Made by a program: the position numbers and the translations under genes. Positions 21,670 to 32,484 of a stretch of DNA of 64,000 nucleotides are shown one piece after another; position 1 is the first letter of the stretch, and each line of letters opens with the position of its first letter. The DNA is from Phymatolithon calcareum (lineage: Eukaryota > Rhodophyta > Florideophyceae > Hapalidiales). The stretch spans positions 496,001 to 560,000 of the forward strand of contig OZ345372.1 in NCBI GenBank assembly GCA_977006965.1, read 5' to 3'. The notes under the pieces were generated by a model, which saw only the letters and a list, made by a program, of their open reading frames with translations, had not been told where the DNA came from and made no database searches.

Positions 21670-22491
21670 ATGGCATACCGTCAAATGGACACGAAGGCTC
21701 CTTCGTATTTGGAGGACTTTCTAGACCAAATCGATGCGCTCCCTACACAAATCAAGGGGAAATTTGCAGAAATGCGAGAGATGGATGAACGTGCTCGAAA
21801 TTTAATGAATGATGCCGACAGAACCGCAAGCGAAACAGTTCGAAAATCGGCGCCAAAAGGAAGCAGTAACGAGGGCTTGAAAAAGTCATATCAGGATGTC
21901 ATCAGTATGCAGGGTAAGGCCCTGGCCAGCGCGGAAGCAAAGGTTGAAGTCGCAGAGACGGCATTCCATGAAGTGGACCAAGTGATCCGAAACCTTGACG
22001 AAAAATTGCGAGACTTCGAAGCTCAACTCCGTAAGGAAGGCCGTTGGCCCGCCTCAACAGCCGATAAACCACCTCGACCGTCTGGTGCGAATTCGGCTGC
22101 TGCGACTGGCACAGGTGCATCTGCGCGCGGTACCAGCGGCACCACTACGTCGAATCAGAAGTCTAGGAGAGCCAATGCGGGTGCAGGGTCGCGTGGCAGC
22201 GCGTCGGGTGCTGGCAGTCAATTGACCTCGGGTAGGGCACAAAAAGCAGAGAAGAAGGAACTAGAAATGCAAGTGTCTGTGGTTGAGGATATGGTGGTGG
22301 ATCCGAATGAGCCGACGTATTGCTACTGCAACCAAATTTCATTTGGTGAAATGGTCATGTGCGAAAATGATGATTGTCCGCATCAGTGGTTCCACTTTAC
22401 GTGTGTCGGTCTCACAGAGGCTCCAAAGGGGGATTGGCAGTGTCCGGAATGCAAGAAGAAGGAAAAGGACCGTCGTAAGTCCGACGGATAA
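21670..22491 (+). CDS. ING-family PHD-finger chromatin reader
   Basis: This 273-aa protein has the two conserved ING parts. The N-terminal helical domain (YLEDFLDQIDALPTQIKGKFAEMREMDERA, about 9-110) dimerises and binds histone acetyltransferase or deacetylase complexes. The C-terminal PHD finger (CYCNQISFGEMVMCENDDCP, then QWFHFTCVGL...WQCPEC, about 217-262) has the full C4HC3 zinc set and the aromatic/acidic residues (Y, M, W) that read H3K4me3 in this family. A low-complexity G/S/A-rich linker (about 135-195) lies between them. The frame is open slightly upstream, but the first ATG is at 21670. The 3' end converges on thymidylate kinase with only 38 bp between stop codons. Confidence 0.93.
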   Translation: MAYRQMDTKAPSYLEDFLDQIDALPTQIKGKFAEMREMDERARNLMNDADRTASETVRKSAPKGSSNEGLKKSYQDVISMQGKALASAEAKVEVAETAFHEVDQVIRNLDEKLRDFEAQLRKEGRWPASTADKPPRPSGANSAAATGTGASARGTSGTTTSNQKSRRANAGAGSRGSASGAGSQLTSGRAQKAEKKELEMQVSVVEDMVVDPNEPTYCYCNQISFGEMVMCENDDCPHQWFHFTCVGLTEAPKGDWQCPECKKKEKDRRKSDG

Positions 22492-22529
22492 ATTTGAGCT
22501 ATGAAATGCCCTGCATTTGTGGGTGCGGC

Positions 22530-23321
22530 TTACTTGGTCCAAAGTAATTTATTGGAAGCGTTGTTCTTGGCCATTGCGTCCCGAACGACGGTCATGATGC
22601 GTTCGAAGACGACTTCTTGCGAAGCGTTAGCATCAATAATGGTCCAAGTGTGATCTTGCAAGTTTGTGAACTGCTTCGCGACTGCGCGTTGCATGCTTTC
22701 GCGCTCGTATCTCTCCGCGCCAAATTCACCGCGCTTCGCCGCTACTTCGAATGGAAGGTCAAGGTAAAGCACAAGATCAGGGGCCGGCAGACCCATATCA
22801 GGAGCCTTGCACCAGTCGAAGTCCAAGCCTTTAGCCGTGGAGTACGCCACACCGGAAAATGCATATCGGTCGAGCACCACCGTCTGACCGTTTTTGAGTG
22901 CTTCGCTAATGAGTTCGGCCTTCTCCCAGCGGTTTGCGGAAAACAGAAGGTGTAGAACGTGATCATCGAGATCAGTTGTGTCTTTGAGATAAGCGTCGAT
23001 CAATTTTCCCACTTTTGTAGTGCGGTCTGGGAATCTCCACGGACAATTTTCCGCGACGTCAATTCCTGACTGGCGCAACGAGTCCACGCATAGCTTTGTT
23101 TGCGTAGTTTTACCGCTTCGATCGGCGCCTTCGAATACGATAAACTTGCCGGCCGTCATTTGGACAGATATATTTGGCTTTTGATATGCAGTGTTGTGTA
23201 GAAAAAGGCGGGAACCAGAGTGAGCATTTCCTGAGCTTAGTTCTCTTGCTGGATAAGTGAACGGAAGTGCGCGTTGTAAGGGACTGAAAAATGCGGATGC
23301 GCTCAGGTAGCATGTGATCAT
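22530..23321 (-). CDS. Thymidylate (dTMP) kinase with N-terminal extension
   Basis: This 263-aa protein phosphorylates dTMP to dTDP. Motifs include the P-loop FEGADRSGKTTQ (about 62-73), the DR(Y/H) motif VLDRYAFSGVAYS, the substrate-binding FPDRTT, and a lid region AERYERESMQ. The arginine in the P-loop (ADRSGKT) is the eukaryote-type variant. Residues 1-54 precede the usual start (MTAGKFIVFEGAD, ATG at about 23159) and are rich in S, R and aromatics without acidic clusters. They could be a plastid or mitochondrial presequence, and use of both ATGs would give dual-targeted products; this is inference. The gene is convergent with ING. Confidence 0.93.
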   Translation of the reverse strand: MITCYLSASAFFSPLQRALPFTYPARELSSGNAHSGSRLFLHNTAYQKPNISVQMTAGKFIVFEGADRSGKTTQTKLCVDSLRQSGIDVAENCPWRFPDRTTKVGKLIDAYLKDTTDLDDHVLHLLFSANRWEKAELISEALKNGQTVVLDRYAFSGVAYSTAKGLDFDWCKAPDMGLPAPDLVLYLDLPFEVAAKRGEFGAERYERESMQRAVAKQFTNLQDHTWTIIDANASQEVVFERIMTVVRDAMAKNNASNKLLWTK

Positions 23322-24452
23322 TATTAACGAGTACTACTGTACCTTCGTGGGACACTACTGTACCCACGGCCAACCAGAATTTGAGCAGGTGTATTATTCT
23401 GTAATGCGAGTCGTTTTTGAAACCATTTTCGCGGGAAATTACGGGAATCATAGTTGCCGTTTCCACACTCCTTGCAGACGTTCGATGGCGCTGTGGCCCT
23501 TTGAGTCTTTGGCTGCACAAGAGAGATCCCTCTGATTCAGCATCTTGCAAATTTGGGAATGCATGAAAAAAGGAGCTTAAAAAAGAGAAAATAAGAAGAA
23601 GACAAATTGTGTCGGTCTGATTTCCTTTTTTCTCTTTCGCCGTGACGATTTTTCCCCATGCGAAGCATGGCGAGAGCTGTAGTCCAGATTCTCATTGTAG
23701 AGCACTACCACTTCACCGTAATTTGCTTGCGCCGAATGGCTGGGGGAAACTGGTAGCAAGAGAAGATGTACAAAAGCACCTCAATAATGACCTATTGACT
23801 ACGAAATGGATCCAACTCCAGCGCACCGTCTCAAATCACAGTAGAACGTGGCACCTGACATCATCATGGTGATCGTAGCAGCAGGGGTGTGGAGCTGCTC
23901 GAAAAAGCGACCGTGATAAAAACGGCTATGGGGATTTGTTTCTTTTCATCCGTCTAAGAATATGCACAAAACTGTGATGAGATATAGACCATAATTATGC
24001 ACGTGTTCGACCGACAAACGAGAACACAGGAAGTACTACGGTAGATTCAAGTTAGACGATGACCCTCTAAAAGTTATGCCTTTTTGATCGCATCTAGCAA
24101 TGCGTTGAACATTTACAAAACGCACGAAGCGCACGGACGAGTTGACCCTGATCGACACGACATATACTCATGAGTTCCCCAACTTAGTTATGGTCCCATG
24201 GTTTTCAGGGTTGTAATTCAAAGTTTGTCGACAATCTCATGAAAAGACCATAATTCTCGCTATCAGTGGCTCAAAATTGTGGTGATGTGATCCGCTGGGA
24301 GATTATGGTCCTCATTCCGCAGTGCGTTGAAGCATCCGCAGGTCCCAAGTTCTGATTCATTCACTCTCCGTTCTCGGAAGAGAAGTGTCCATCCTAGCCA
24401 TTGTTAACGACACATGCACGGAATCTCTGGAACATAGGAGACACCGGAGCAT
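23322..24452. other. 1.1-kb spacer, no gene seen
   Basis: The segment lies upstream of both thymidylate kinase (minus) and the methyltransferase (plus). It carries two closely spaced copies of TACTACTGTACC/ACTACTGTACCC (23332-23358) and otherwise only short, unrelated frames. Confidence 0.4.
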
Positions 24453-25263
24453 ATGAATTTCAAAAACATCTTCTCCCCCGTGGGAGGCAAATCTTCGGTG
24501 GAGTCTGTGCTTCAAGATGTGAACTGGCCGTCCGAATTTCCATTTGCTGCGAAAGACTTCCGCCGACAAGATGAGAGTTCAGATTCCATTTTTTACGAGT
24601 ACCCCCGGGTTGGGGTATACCATATCGACGAATGGGCGGTTCGTGCCATCACAAACTACTACAGGCGCAATCTCAAACCAAATTTAGATGTCCTTGACCT
24701 CTGCTCGAGCTGGGTCTCGCATCTTCCTCCTGATTATAAGGAGAAAAGTCTGACTGTTCTCGGAATGAGCGAGGCGGAGCTGAAAGCGAACACTCGTGCT
24801 ACAAGTCGCGTGGTGCAGGACTTGAACAGAAACCCCTCTCTGCCATTCGACGATGCATCTTTCGATGTCATCACAAACGCTGTCTCTGTTGAGTACGTAC
24901 AGCGAATGCGTAATTCTTCAGGCTCGACTTTGTGAAAAGCTCTGACTAACCGCGCTTTCCGCATGCTGTTCTGGACCTGTGAATGCATTTCGTAGTTATC
25001 TTGCTCGTCCACTTGAAGTTTTCGGAGAAATGAGGCGCGTGCTCCGACCCGGCGGAAAGGCAATCATGTCATTTTCAAACAGATGTTTCCCAACAAAGGT
25101 CATTGACATTTGGCTCCGAACTACTGACCTTGAACACATAATGATCGTAGGGAGTTATTTCCACTACACTCATGGATTTGGTCCTCCTCGCGGGATAGAC
25201 CTGAAGCCTATGCCACTTGGCATGTCTGATCCCATGTATGTTGTCGAGGCCGACGCGGTTTAG
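24453..25263 (+). CDS. SAM-dependent methyltransferase (class I, Methyltransf_11 type), two exons
   Basis: Exon 1 (24453-24892) and exon 2 (24996-25263) flank a 103-bp intron (GTACGT...CGTAG). Joining them restores VSVDYLARPLEVF across a codon split and gives a 235-aa protein. The class I fold is visible: LDVLDLCSSWVSHLP (motif I, with a degenerate Gly loop), TVLGMSEAELKAN, LPFDDASFDVITNAVSVDYL (acidic motif and strand 4) and MRRVLRPGGKAIMSFSNRCF (the RPGG turn). The closing segment IWLRTTDLEHIMIVGSYFHY is specific to a subgroup I associate with plastid and cyanobacterial lineages. Substrate unknown. Without splicing, the gene appears as two unrelated frames. Confidence 0.85.
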
Positions 25264-25849
25264 CTGCAGACCTCTCCACCGTCATGTGCCACAAATCAGA
25301 GCCCAACGTCATTGCCTGCGGAATCGAGGCAAATCAAAAGTGAATGGCAACCATGCATGAAATGGGTCGGGGAGAATACGGGGGGAAAATTCGTCTCGAG
25401 ACCAATTTTTCCACCTTATTATTACTCTGGTTTTCTGTGGCTAAATTAATCTCTTTATAAGAATAATCTTTAAAAATGATGAATTTAGCCCATTTTGTCG
25501 TCCTGCCTGTGATCTGAAGAAAATGTCGACGAGAGGGACAAGCGATTCAGATAAGCCTAAAAATCGGAACAAATTTTGTTGTCTGGTTTTCTGGAACAGA
25601 AGAGGCTCAGTTGAAACAATTGTAAGTTGAAATAAAGGATCAGTATTGGTTCACACGAGAAAATCATACCTGAATATGCGCTATTTTCCAAAATCTCCTG
25701 AATTTCTGATGCCACTTTATTATAGCAAATGCACCATCACACCCTGCTACTGCCGTGCCGAAGTCTTGCGGTCAAAACGCTGCGGAAAACAACGTCCGCT
25801 CAGGAATTCTGTCAAACACCTCGAACCGCTAGTGTGTAACTCTTCGGAA
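25264..25849. other. Spacer upstream of the hemerythrin-domain gene
   Basis: A+T-rich, 586 bp; a frame open from 25646 runs into the first exon of the next gene but has no ATG-led similarity of its own before 25850. Presumably leader and promoter. Confidence 0.4.
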
Positions 25850-28188
25850 ATGGACGCGTCAGCCGGCGAAGACAATGCAGACCGTCCGGTCTTTGGTTGG
25901 GAGCCCACCAGGTACGTTTCACGGCATTTTCCCCAAAGAAGTCATGATATCGATCTCGCGCCTTTGCCTCCTACTCATGTGACTAATAGGAACTCAAATT
26001 ATTTCACTTCTCTTCGTGCGTAGTGTTCGAATTGTCAAAAAGTCTGGTGAGGAGGTTTTGCAATGTGTCGCAGACGCGAGGAACGTCTTCCAGATGGGGG
26101 TAGATCTTGAACGTGATCTAGCGTGGGACAAGACGAAAGTGAGTTACTTCCGTTCGAAAGATATAGCGTTTCGAACTCGGAATGCATGATATGGATTGTT
26201 CAGCTTCGGTTGAACATTGCAGTCTGCCTTTTGGTTCCTCCGGATCAGAGCGCGTTGCGAGTACTATCAGTTGCTGACTCGACATGCAAATAATGTTTAA
26301 TATATTGATCTCCATCCGCTGCGCGTCATAGAAGGCTTGGCGGTGGCACAAGACTTGGAGAGTACCGGATTGTGTGGTAACTGCGAACTCAGGGGCTTTC
26401 GGGGGATTTGGCGGTGTCGAAGCTCATGTTCATGTCGTGTGCGCTGGTGACCGACCGAACGAGTTGGTGGATGCTGGAATAACCTCTTCTGAACGCTCGG
26501 CAGCAGCGGGTTGTCTGCAACTTGTGGATGGGCAGTGCAGATTCTCTAGACTGCGTCTTGTGGGGACGACAAGTACTTTTGGGGGGCGGATGTTCCACTT
26601 TGTCGTTTCCCTTGTCAGAAGAGACGGTAATCGGTTGCATGCTCTTGCGTCTATGATTTCTGCATCGTTTGCAGTGTACTCGAGGAAGAATGCTGACAAA
26701 AAGCGAAAAGCTATTGATAAGTCCAGTCTGGAAAGTGGGAAATGGTCGCAGGGGTATTCATACGTCCCGTTTGACCCGGCTAAACTATCTGTCCAGTTCG
26801 TGAAAAAAGTGACCGACGGCGACGGAAACCTCATTGAGGAACCAATTGACAATTCATGGAATGGTCTACTGAGATACTTTCAAGCACCGAACATTCGCTA
26901 CAAAGTGCGACACCCCCTATTCTTGGCGATAAGGTTCAGCAATGTACTTGTGATCCTCAGGGATGCCTTGAGGTTTCCAGAAGAAGATCAGCGCGCTCTG
27001 AGGTCGTTCATATGCAGTTGTGGATTTCCACTCAATTGTGTTCGCGACCAGGCGGTGGACATTGGGCATGGAGAGTTCCTCGCACCATGGCTGCTTGCAT
27101 TTCGCAATTCTGCTTTTAACGAGTGCCCGGTGGCGACACGGCAGAAGCTGGAGCAGTTCATGAACGTCGTGAAGGGACCTGCCTTGGGTTTTGTGCCGGA
27201 CGATTCTTTGGTTCCACAGCGTTATCAACCTACTTTTGATGTTGAAAGCCTCGGTCAATTGTATACGACGCTCCACAAGCGGGAATTTTCAAACAAGCCA
27301 CTGGACACACAAAGCGCGAATGGCAGTGGATCGAAGCGGTCCAAGGGAAACGATAAGGATGATGGTGCATTTGCGATGGACTCGATGCGGAAAGTTGAGC
27401 CCATGCTTGATGGAAGACCAGGAGACACCATCACTGCATCATCTAACAGTAACGGGACCTTGAAAACACATTCGGAAGCGCATGAAGCAAAGCAATTGGC
27501 ATTCAAAAGCTACTTCATATCTTTGCACAAGGAGCTGCGAATGCTTCTTGAGAATTTGGTGGAGAAAGCATCTAAAAACACTCTGAACCACGGGCTGAGC
27601 GACTTTGAGGCGAGCCAGAATGAAGCGAAATTGATTAGTGCTTATCGTGATTTCACCGAAGCGTTGGCTGTGCATGCGCATGTGGAGGAGCATGTGCTAT
27701 TTTCAAGGCTTGCGGATCGTGTGCCACGGGTAACTGAATCGTATTCGTTCGATCACAAAAAAGAGAACGATCGTATTACTGAAATCAACAACATCATGTA
27801 CGGATTAGACGGCGAAAAGGCTGGGAAAGTATTTCTGAAAGTTGCCGAACTGGCGGCGCTGCACAAGACTCACATGGAGAAGGAAGAAGAGCATTTACTT
27901 CCCTATTTTTTGACCAGCTTTGATGACAACGAAATTGAAAAACTTATTCAAGACTCGCGCGATGTTGTGAATCATCTGTCTCAAAGGGTACAAACGCAAC
28001 AGAAGGTGAATTTGAACAATGCGAGACATAAGGCGGCAATTGGAAGGGCAGAGATGGCAGCGGGACAATATGGAGTAGATGAATTGTCCGATCCTCCAGA
28101 TAATCCGGACGACCATCCGAGCTTTGTAAGGGATGATGATGATGCTATGGCACTTATTGAGAGCATGTACGATGTAGATGTATTTTGA
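25850..28188 (+). CDS. Hemerythrin (HHE) domain protein with N-terminal beta-rich domain, three exons
   Basis: Exon 1 is 25850-25911, exon 2 is 26024-26138, and exon 3 runs from about 26332 (or 26353) to 28188. Donors are GTACGT and GTGAGT. The product is about 670-677 aa. The N-terminal part (MDASAGEDNADRPVFGWEP..., then CQLQ-like LQLVDGQCRFSRLRLVGTTS and GRMFHFVVSLVRRDG) reads as alternating beta strands, reminiscent of beta-sandwich DNA-binding folds, but I cannot name it. A conserved-looking middle follows (WNGLLRYFQ, about 205-320). The C-terminus (about 440-590) is a four-helix HHE domain with the ligand set HKELRMLL, HAHVEEHVLF, FDHKKEND and HKTHMEKEEEHLLP, enough for a di-iron site. 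Such domains sense O2, NO or iron, as in FBXL5 and BRUTUS. A regulator coupling iron or redox sensing to DNA binding is possible but inferred. Confidence 0.72.
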
Positions 28189-29774
28189 TTATTGGCGGCG
28201 GTTGCGGAATGGATGAATGTTGCTAATGTAGTCGATCGCCGGGTTGGTTGTAGAACAAGAAATGGGTATTGGATCTTAAAATTGTGCTTGAGAAATTTTC
28301 CGACTATCAGCGGTAAAGTTTATGTGGTGACGTCCATGCAAACGTCCTTCTTTTCATGCATGTACAGTACAGTACAGTAGTCGTCAATGAAGGACTTCTG
28401 AATGTAAAGTTTGCACTGTAGCATAAGTGCTGAGGAATGAAGTGCACCTCGCGAGATTGAGAAGTTGGATTGGGTGGAATGGTCACCCATGTCGGCGAGA
28501 GGATATGAAACGAAATAAAAGTACAGGACGGTACCTACGAATGTCAATCCTGGCGGTGAGCGGCTCTTAAAGGTGTGCAGAAGACGAGGGGACGCATGGA
28601 CTGCGTGTCCGGTTTGGAATTCGTAAAGTGGAAGCTTGCAATCGGCAATTTCCACATCAGCGGGTGAAGTTTGCGCTCAATTTCGAAACTACTGGCTTCT
28701 GCGCTGCAGAAAGACTTGAATACAAGATTGTCCAGACGTAGAACCGTCCTTCGTTAGAGAACCGATCGATGATGATCTTCGGCGACCCAGACAGTGAGTG
28801 AGTGAGTGAGCTCGCAATGTGGAATACTGAACAATCACATATTCATTCTCTTGTAAAAAAGTGTAACGAGGGAAGAAAATTACGCAACGTGAGCCCTGAA
28901 TTTAGGTCATGAATTGAATTTAGAAAGTGCACTTTCCCCAGGAGACCTACTGTATTGTCCAATACAATATTGAATTCAACTCAGTGTACAGTATACTTGT
29001 TGGACATGCAGTACAGTAAAGCCGTGGTTTTCATGCTTCTCCACCCCAGAGAGCGACCGCAAACTTGGACCGCTCGACCTGCAGCAATGCTGCAGTTAGT
29101 GGCGCTAGAGACAGCCTGTTAGGCCGAGTGGAATCATGCACAAATGCTGCCAAACGAGATCCTTCATCGTGCACTTCAAAAATGCCCCTTCTCACATGAT
29201 GATACTGTAGCGTGGGTCAGGCGTTTCTATTGGGAACGTGAACGCAACTGTAAATTAGGTTACTGTATGATACAGTAGGTTTATGCAACTGCTGGCACAT
29301 GCCAGTAAAGCAAAGTTTTTGAGATGTGTGCTCAACGGAAGCGCACGTCCGTTGAGTGTGATCTTTGCAAGGGATGCATCACGGGCAGGGTTTCATTATC
29401 ATCATCATTTGTAGATTTTGTAGAAATAAAAAGTTTTTCCTTCGAAAAAATAACCACAATTTACATATGGATCTGAGATTGCAACTCACACCAATCAACT
29501 ATCGATGTTTCCGTCACCATCTCGAACGCCTGCCGCGAGTGTGCAGTTGTCGCCTTCACAATTGAAGCCACCTCTCTTCAGAAGAGCAACAGCGCAGGCG
29601 TAACTGACCGCGCTCGCACCTGGCTCGTAAGCGCAAACTCCTTCCCTCGTCATCGCTTCTCCCAAAACATCACCGCCAGACGTCTGGCCACTTCAACGAA
29701 CCGAACCGAACGGGCAACTCGGCACAGTACACCTCTGACTCAGAGAGGCTTTGGTTCAGCACGCTCAGCCGCGC
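28189..29774. other. 1.6-kb spacer rich in TACTGTA/TACAGTA words
   Basis: No gene recognised. The spacer has a run of CAGTA repeats (28363-28380), a GAGT microsatellite (about 28793-28808) and at least eight more TACTGTA or TACAGTA words, several inside small palindromes such as 29262-29279. The last 150 bp are probably the leader of the next gene. Confidence 0.4.
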
Positions 29775-31643
29775 ATGCGCGGCACCGCCATGCAGTCGCC
29801 GCTCCCGTGGGATGCGGCGGAGATCCGACAGGCGCTTGATAAGCCTGCCGCAGCCTATCTTGAATATGCAAGCCGTCCCAGCGTCGCCGCGGCTCTAGCG
29901 CAATTTCGCAGTGAACGCGACGTGCATCAGACCGAACGACTCGACCTCGTCACCTGGGTACAGTATATATGCTCGTTCGGATGCGCCGGTCCAAGCGAAG
30001 ATGCCTGGACCCAGCTATTTCATGCTTGTCGTTTCCCCAATCGAATTAACGTTGACCATGACGCCTCCACGGAGGATCTATGCATTGGAGACTTTCTTCG
30101 CGAGCATGAGATTGCAATTCTCCTGGCCCATGCAAAGGTCGCACCGGAGGCTAGCGACGCCATGACTCATGCCGCGCTCATCAAGCATCGTATCCGCCCT
30201 GCCGTTTTCGGTCGTAACGACGCCCGTACACCGGGCATTGTGCGGCATGTGTCGGCAAAGTTTGAAGATTGGATTTTTGGATACATGACCAAATGGATGT
30301 GTCACTATATCGTGGAAGAATTTTCACCGAGCGCATTTCTTCCGGGTTTTGCAGACTTTACCATGATACCGAATAATGTGCAATTGTTGAAGAATTGTGC
30401 TGATGCTCATGCCGCTAAGAATGTTAAGGACTGGGGCGATGTTGTCATGTACTTGCTTGAAATTGACCACAACACAGTATCCCCACGCGCTGCTCGTTTC
30501 GAGGAAAAGGCGCAGGAGACTCGCACCTTTCTGTTTCTGCAGTTTTACTCCAAGATTTCCGAATTCTGGCTCAACTCTATCCAAAATGGCCCTGTTTCCA
30601 CACCCGATCCTGCCACAGTCGTGCATAGTGCCATCAAAACGGAGGCTACCGCTCGAGTACACTATCGCTGCGCATCGGCAGTCATTAACGCTGGAAACGC
30701 ACGCACACAGGAAACATTGCTTTATGCCGCTGTCGCGGCTACCGGCGGACGGGAGGGATCCGCCCCTGTGCTGACAGCCCCTGCATATGCCACGATTAAG
30801 GCTTTGTGCGGGCTTCGTGCCGCTCCACGGTTACTGTCCGTTGGACGAATGATCCGTAGTTTTGTGCGTGTACTCGAACTGCATGCGCCAAAGTTTCTCG
30901 GTGAAGCTTCTCTTGAATTTGTCAACGTGGACGAAGTGAAAGACGGTTCTGTGCGCACGGGACGCTCGATGGGGGATCCCAGTTTTGCGAATGTACGTCT
31001 GGGTGATTTCCGGTCCCCGTTGCGCATGACCACCCTTCCTGGCGCCACGTCTGCGTGCGAGTGTCGCGCTCTGGAAATAGAGGTGTGCGTGGGTGTGTTA
31101 CCTCCGGCGCGTGGTGTACGCGGATCGCGCGGAAACGATGTACCGGTGCTGCGGGTGATGGACTTTGGCGAGGCGCGTTGGGTCGGACTCGGGAAAGAGT
31201 GTGGTGGATGCGAGGAGCTGGAGAAACTTAGTGAGATGGGAATTGAATGTGACGGAAGCGGATCAGAGGCGGACGCACATAAACTGGCATTTGACGAAGA
31301 CCCTGCTTCAAAATGGCTGGTTGCAGCAGGGGTTGGTGCCAGTCTGGCCGCGGCACAGTCTGTGCAATGGACATGTGAGCATGTTTGCAACGGGCTGCGC
31401 AAGTTTGCATATAAGGCGTCGGTGCCGGGACGTATTGCGAATGACGCGCGAAGAGAGGGGGGTTTTATGCCGCGTGGGAATGATGATGGTGTGGAGGAGT
31501 TTAAAGAGCATTGCTGGATCGACTGCCATACCGGGGCAAGGACGAGCTACCAAGTTCGGGGCGGAGTTGAATTGGCGGCAAAGGCGCCGAGCCGTAGGTG
31601 GATGTTTGATCGAGTGCCGGTTTGGAGGTGGCGTGCAAGTTAG
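29775..31643 (+). CDS. Hypothetical protein, 622 aa
   Basis: A long uninterrupted frame with codon use like its neighbours, starting at the ATG at 29775 (a second ATG lies five codons on). I do not recognise a family. The N-terminal two-thirds looks largely helical with moderately hydrophobic segments (for example FEDWIFGYMTKWMCHYIVEEF and FLQFYSKISEFWLNSI). The last third has several cysteines (CECRALEIEVCVG, CGGCEELEK, CEHVC) but no regular zinc pattern. No signal peptide or confident membrane helix is seen. It may be lineage-specific. Confidence 0.65.
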   Translation: MRGTAMQSPLPWDAAEIRQALDKPAAAYLEYASRPSVAAALAQFRSERDVHQTERLDLVTWVQYICSFGCAGPSEDAWTQLFHACRFPNRINVDHDASTEDLCIGDFLREHEIAILLAHAKVAPEASDAMTHAALIKHRIRPAVFGRNDARTPGIVRHVSAKFEDWIFGYMTKWMCHYIVEEFSPSAFLPGFADFTMIPNNVQLLKNCADAHAAKNVKDWGDVVMYLLEIDHNTVSPRAARFEEKAQETRTFLFLQFYSKISEFWLNSIQNGPVSTPDPATVVHSAIKTEATARVHYRCASAVINAGNARTQETLLYAAVAATGGREGSAPVLTAPAYATIKALCGLRAAPRLLSVGRMIRSFVRVLELHAPKFLGEASLEFVNVDEVKDGSVRTGRSMGDPSFANVRLGDFRSPLRMTTLPGATSACECRALEIEVCVGVLPPARGVRGSRGNDVPVLRVMDFGEARWVGLGKECGGCEELEKLSEMGIECDGSGSEADAHKLAFDEDPASKWLVAAGVGASLAAAQSVQWTCEHVCNGLRKFAYKASVPGRIANDARREGGFMPRGNDDGVEEFKEHCWIDCHTGARTSYQVRGGVELAAKAPSRRWMFDRVPVWRWRAS

Positions 31644-32423
31644 GGCGGAAGGATGTTGAAATTTAGGGTAGAATGTTTTGTCGTGTGCTTTACAGGCTGG
31701 CCGATGTAGTTTCTTCGATGGATGTTCCGGTTTTTCCACTTTTTGTTTCCATCGCGGACTGGAGAAAGGTCCATGTCGGAGGTGTGAATTGTTAATAGGA
31801 CTTTAGTTATTGGATAGACGTTTTTGAGATGTAAAGGGAACGATTTGTACAAAGTTGCAATAGTCATCCGAGACGCGTGCTTCACGCAAAATGATGTGTC
31901 CAGCGATTGAGTGTCGTGCCTTGGATTTCGAGCAGGCTGGCTGTAGCTATAGCCAGCCTGCTCGAAATCCAAGAGTGGGAACGATTTATACGTAAGATGC
32001 GAGATCGGAGTCTCATATCAGTGCCCTGGACGGTTTCTAATCAACATTCACTGGTGTCCGTTGTGATTACATTTTTGATGAACATTCATCACCACCCAAG
32101 GTATCATAATGAATTGTTTTCTCCACTTCGATCCAGTCCGAATCAATCTATTGTATATCTTAGATGGACGATGGTGATTACGAAACGACAAGTTGAAAAC
32201 TTTGAGTCGATAAGACACAGGACTGACTGAACTAAAAAATAATGTTGGAGATAAATCCGTGGCGATACTAAAGCGCCTGGCAGGAATCCTTCCTTCAGTA
32301 GGTGAGGTAAACATGCTAGGTCGTTGATCGCGAGCAGCGCCTGTCGAGTGAAATGAAAGAAGCATACTGTAGTGCGCATTTTTTTAGTCTGGTTCTATGT
32401 GGCACTATATAGCGACCCCCCTC
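31644..32423. other. Spacer before the duplicated block, containing a long palindrome
   Basis: Apart from the palindrome at 31920-31973 I see no gene. Short frames on both strands are unremarkable. Confidence 0.4.
31920..31973. repeat. 54-bp near-perfect palindrome
   Basis: Arms of 23 bp (CTTGGATTTCGAGCAGGCTG... and its exact reverse complement) meet at a centre GTAGCTAT, itself palindromic except for one pair (31943/31950). As RNA it would fold into a hairpin with essentially no loop. It lies 277 bp past the stop of the 622-aa gene, possibly in its 3' UTR. Confidence 0.9.
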
Positions 32424-32429
32424 TGTACT

Positions 32430-32484
32430 GCGCCATCACCATAAATACCTGTACCTCACCACTATCATAACAACTCAACAACTC
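32430..32484 (+). promoter_or_regulatory. Conserved 5' block of the NLR genes with TATA-like ATAAATA
   Basis: The sequence CATAAATACCTGTACCTCAC and the following ACTATCATAACAACTCAACA are nearly identical in both NLR copies (43696-43750), although adjacent bases have changed. ATAAATA could serve as a TATA-like core about 225 bp ahead of the ATG. Copy A then has a four-codon upstream ORF (32494-32505) whose ATG is ATA in copy B. Confidence 0.35.

Noticed and set aside
28793-28808. GAGT repeat as a CRISPR-like or telomeric array
   Set aside because: It is a short simple microsatellite without spacers.
29751-29774. Longer start for the 622-aa protein
   Set aside because: Initiates at TTG; the first ATG is 29775.
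30722-31402. 226-codon minus-strand frame
   Set aside because: Low-complexity S/P/R-rich antisense of the 622-aa gene.
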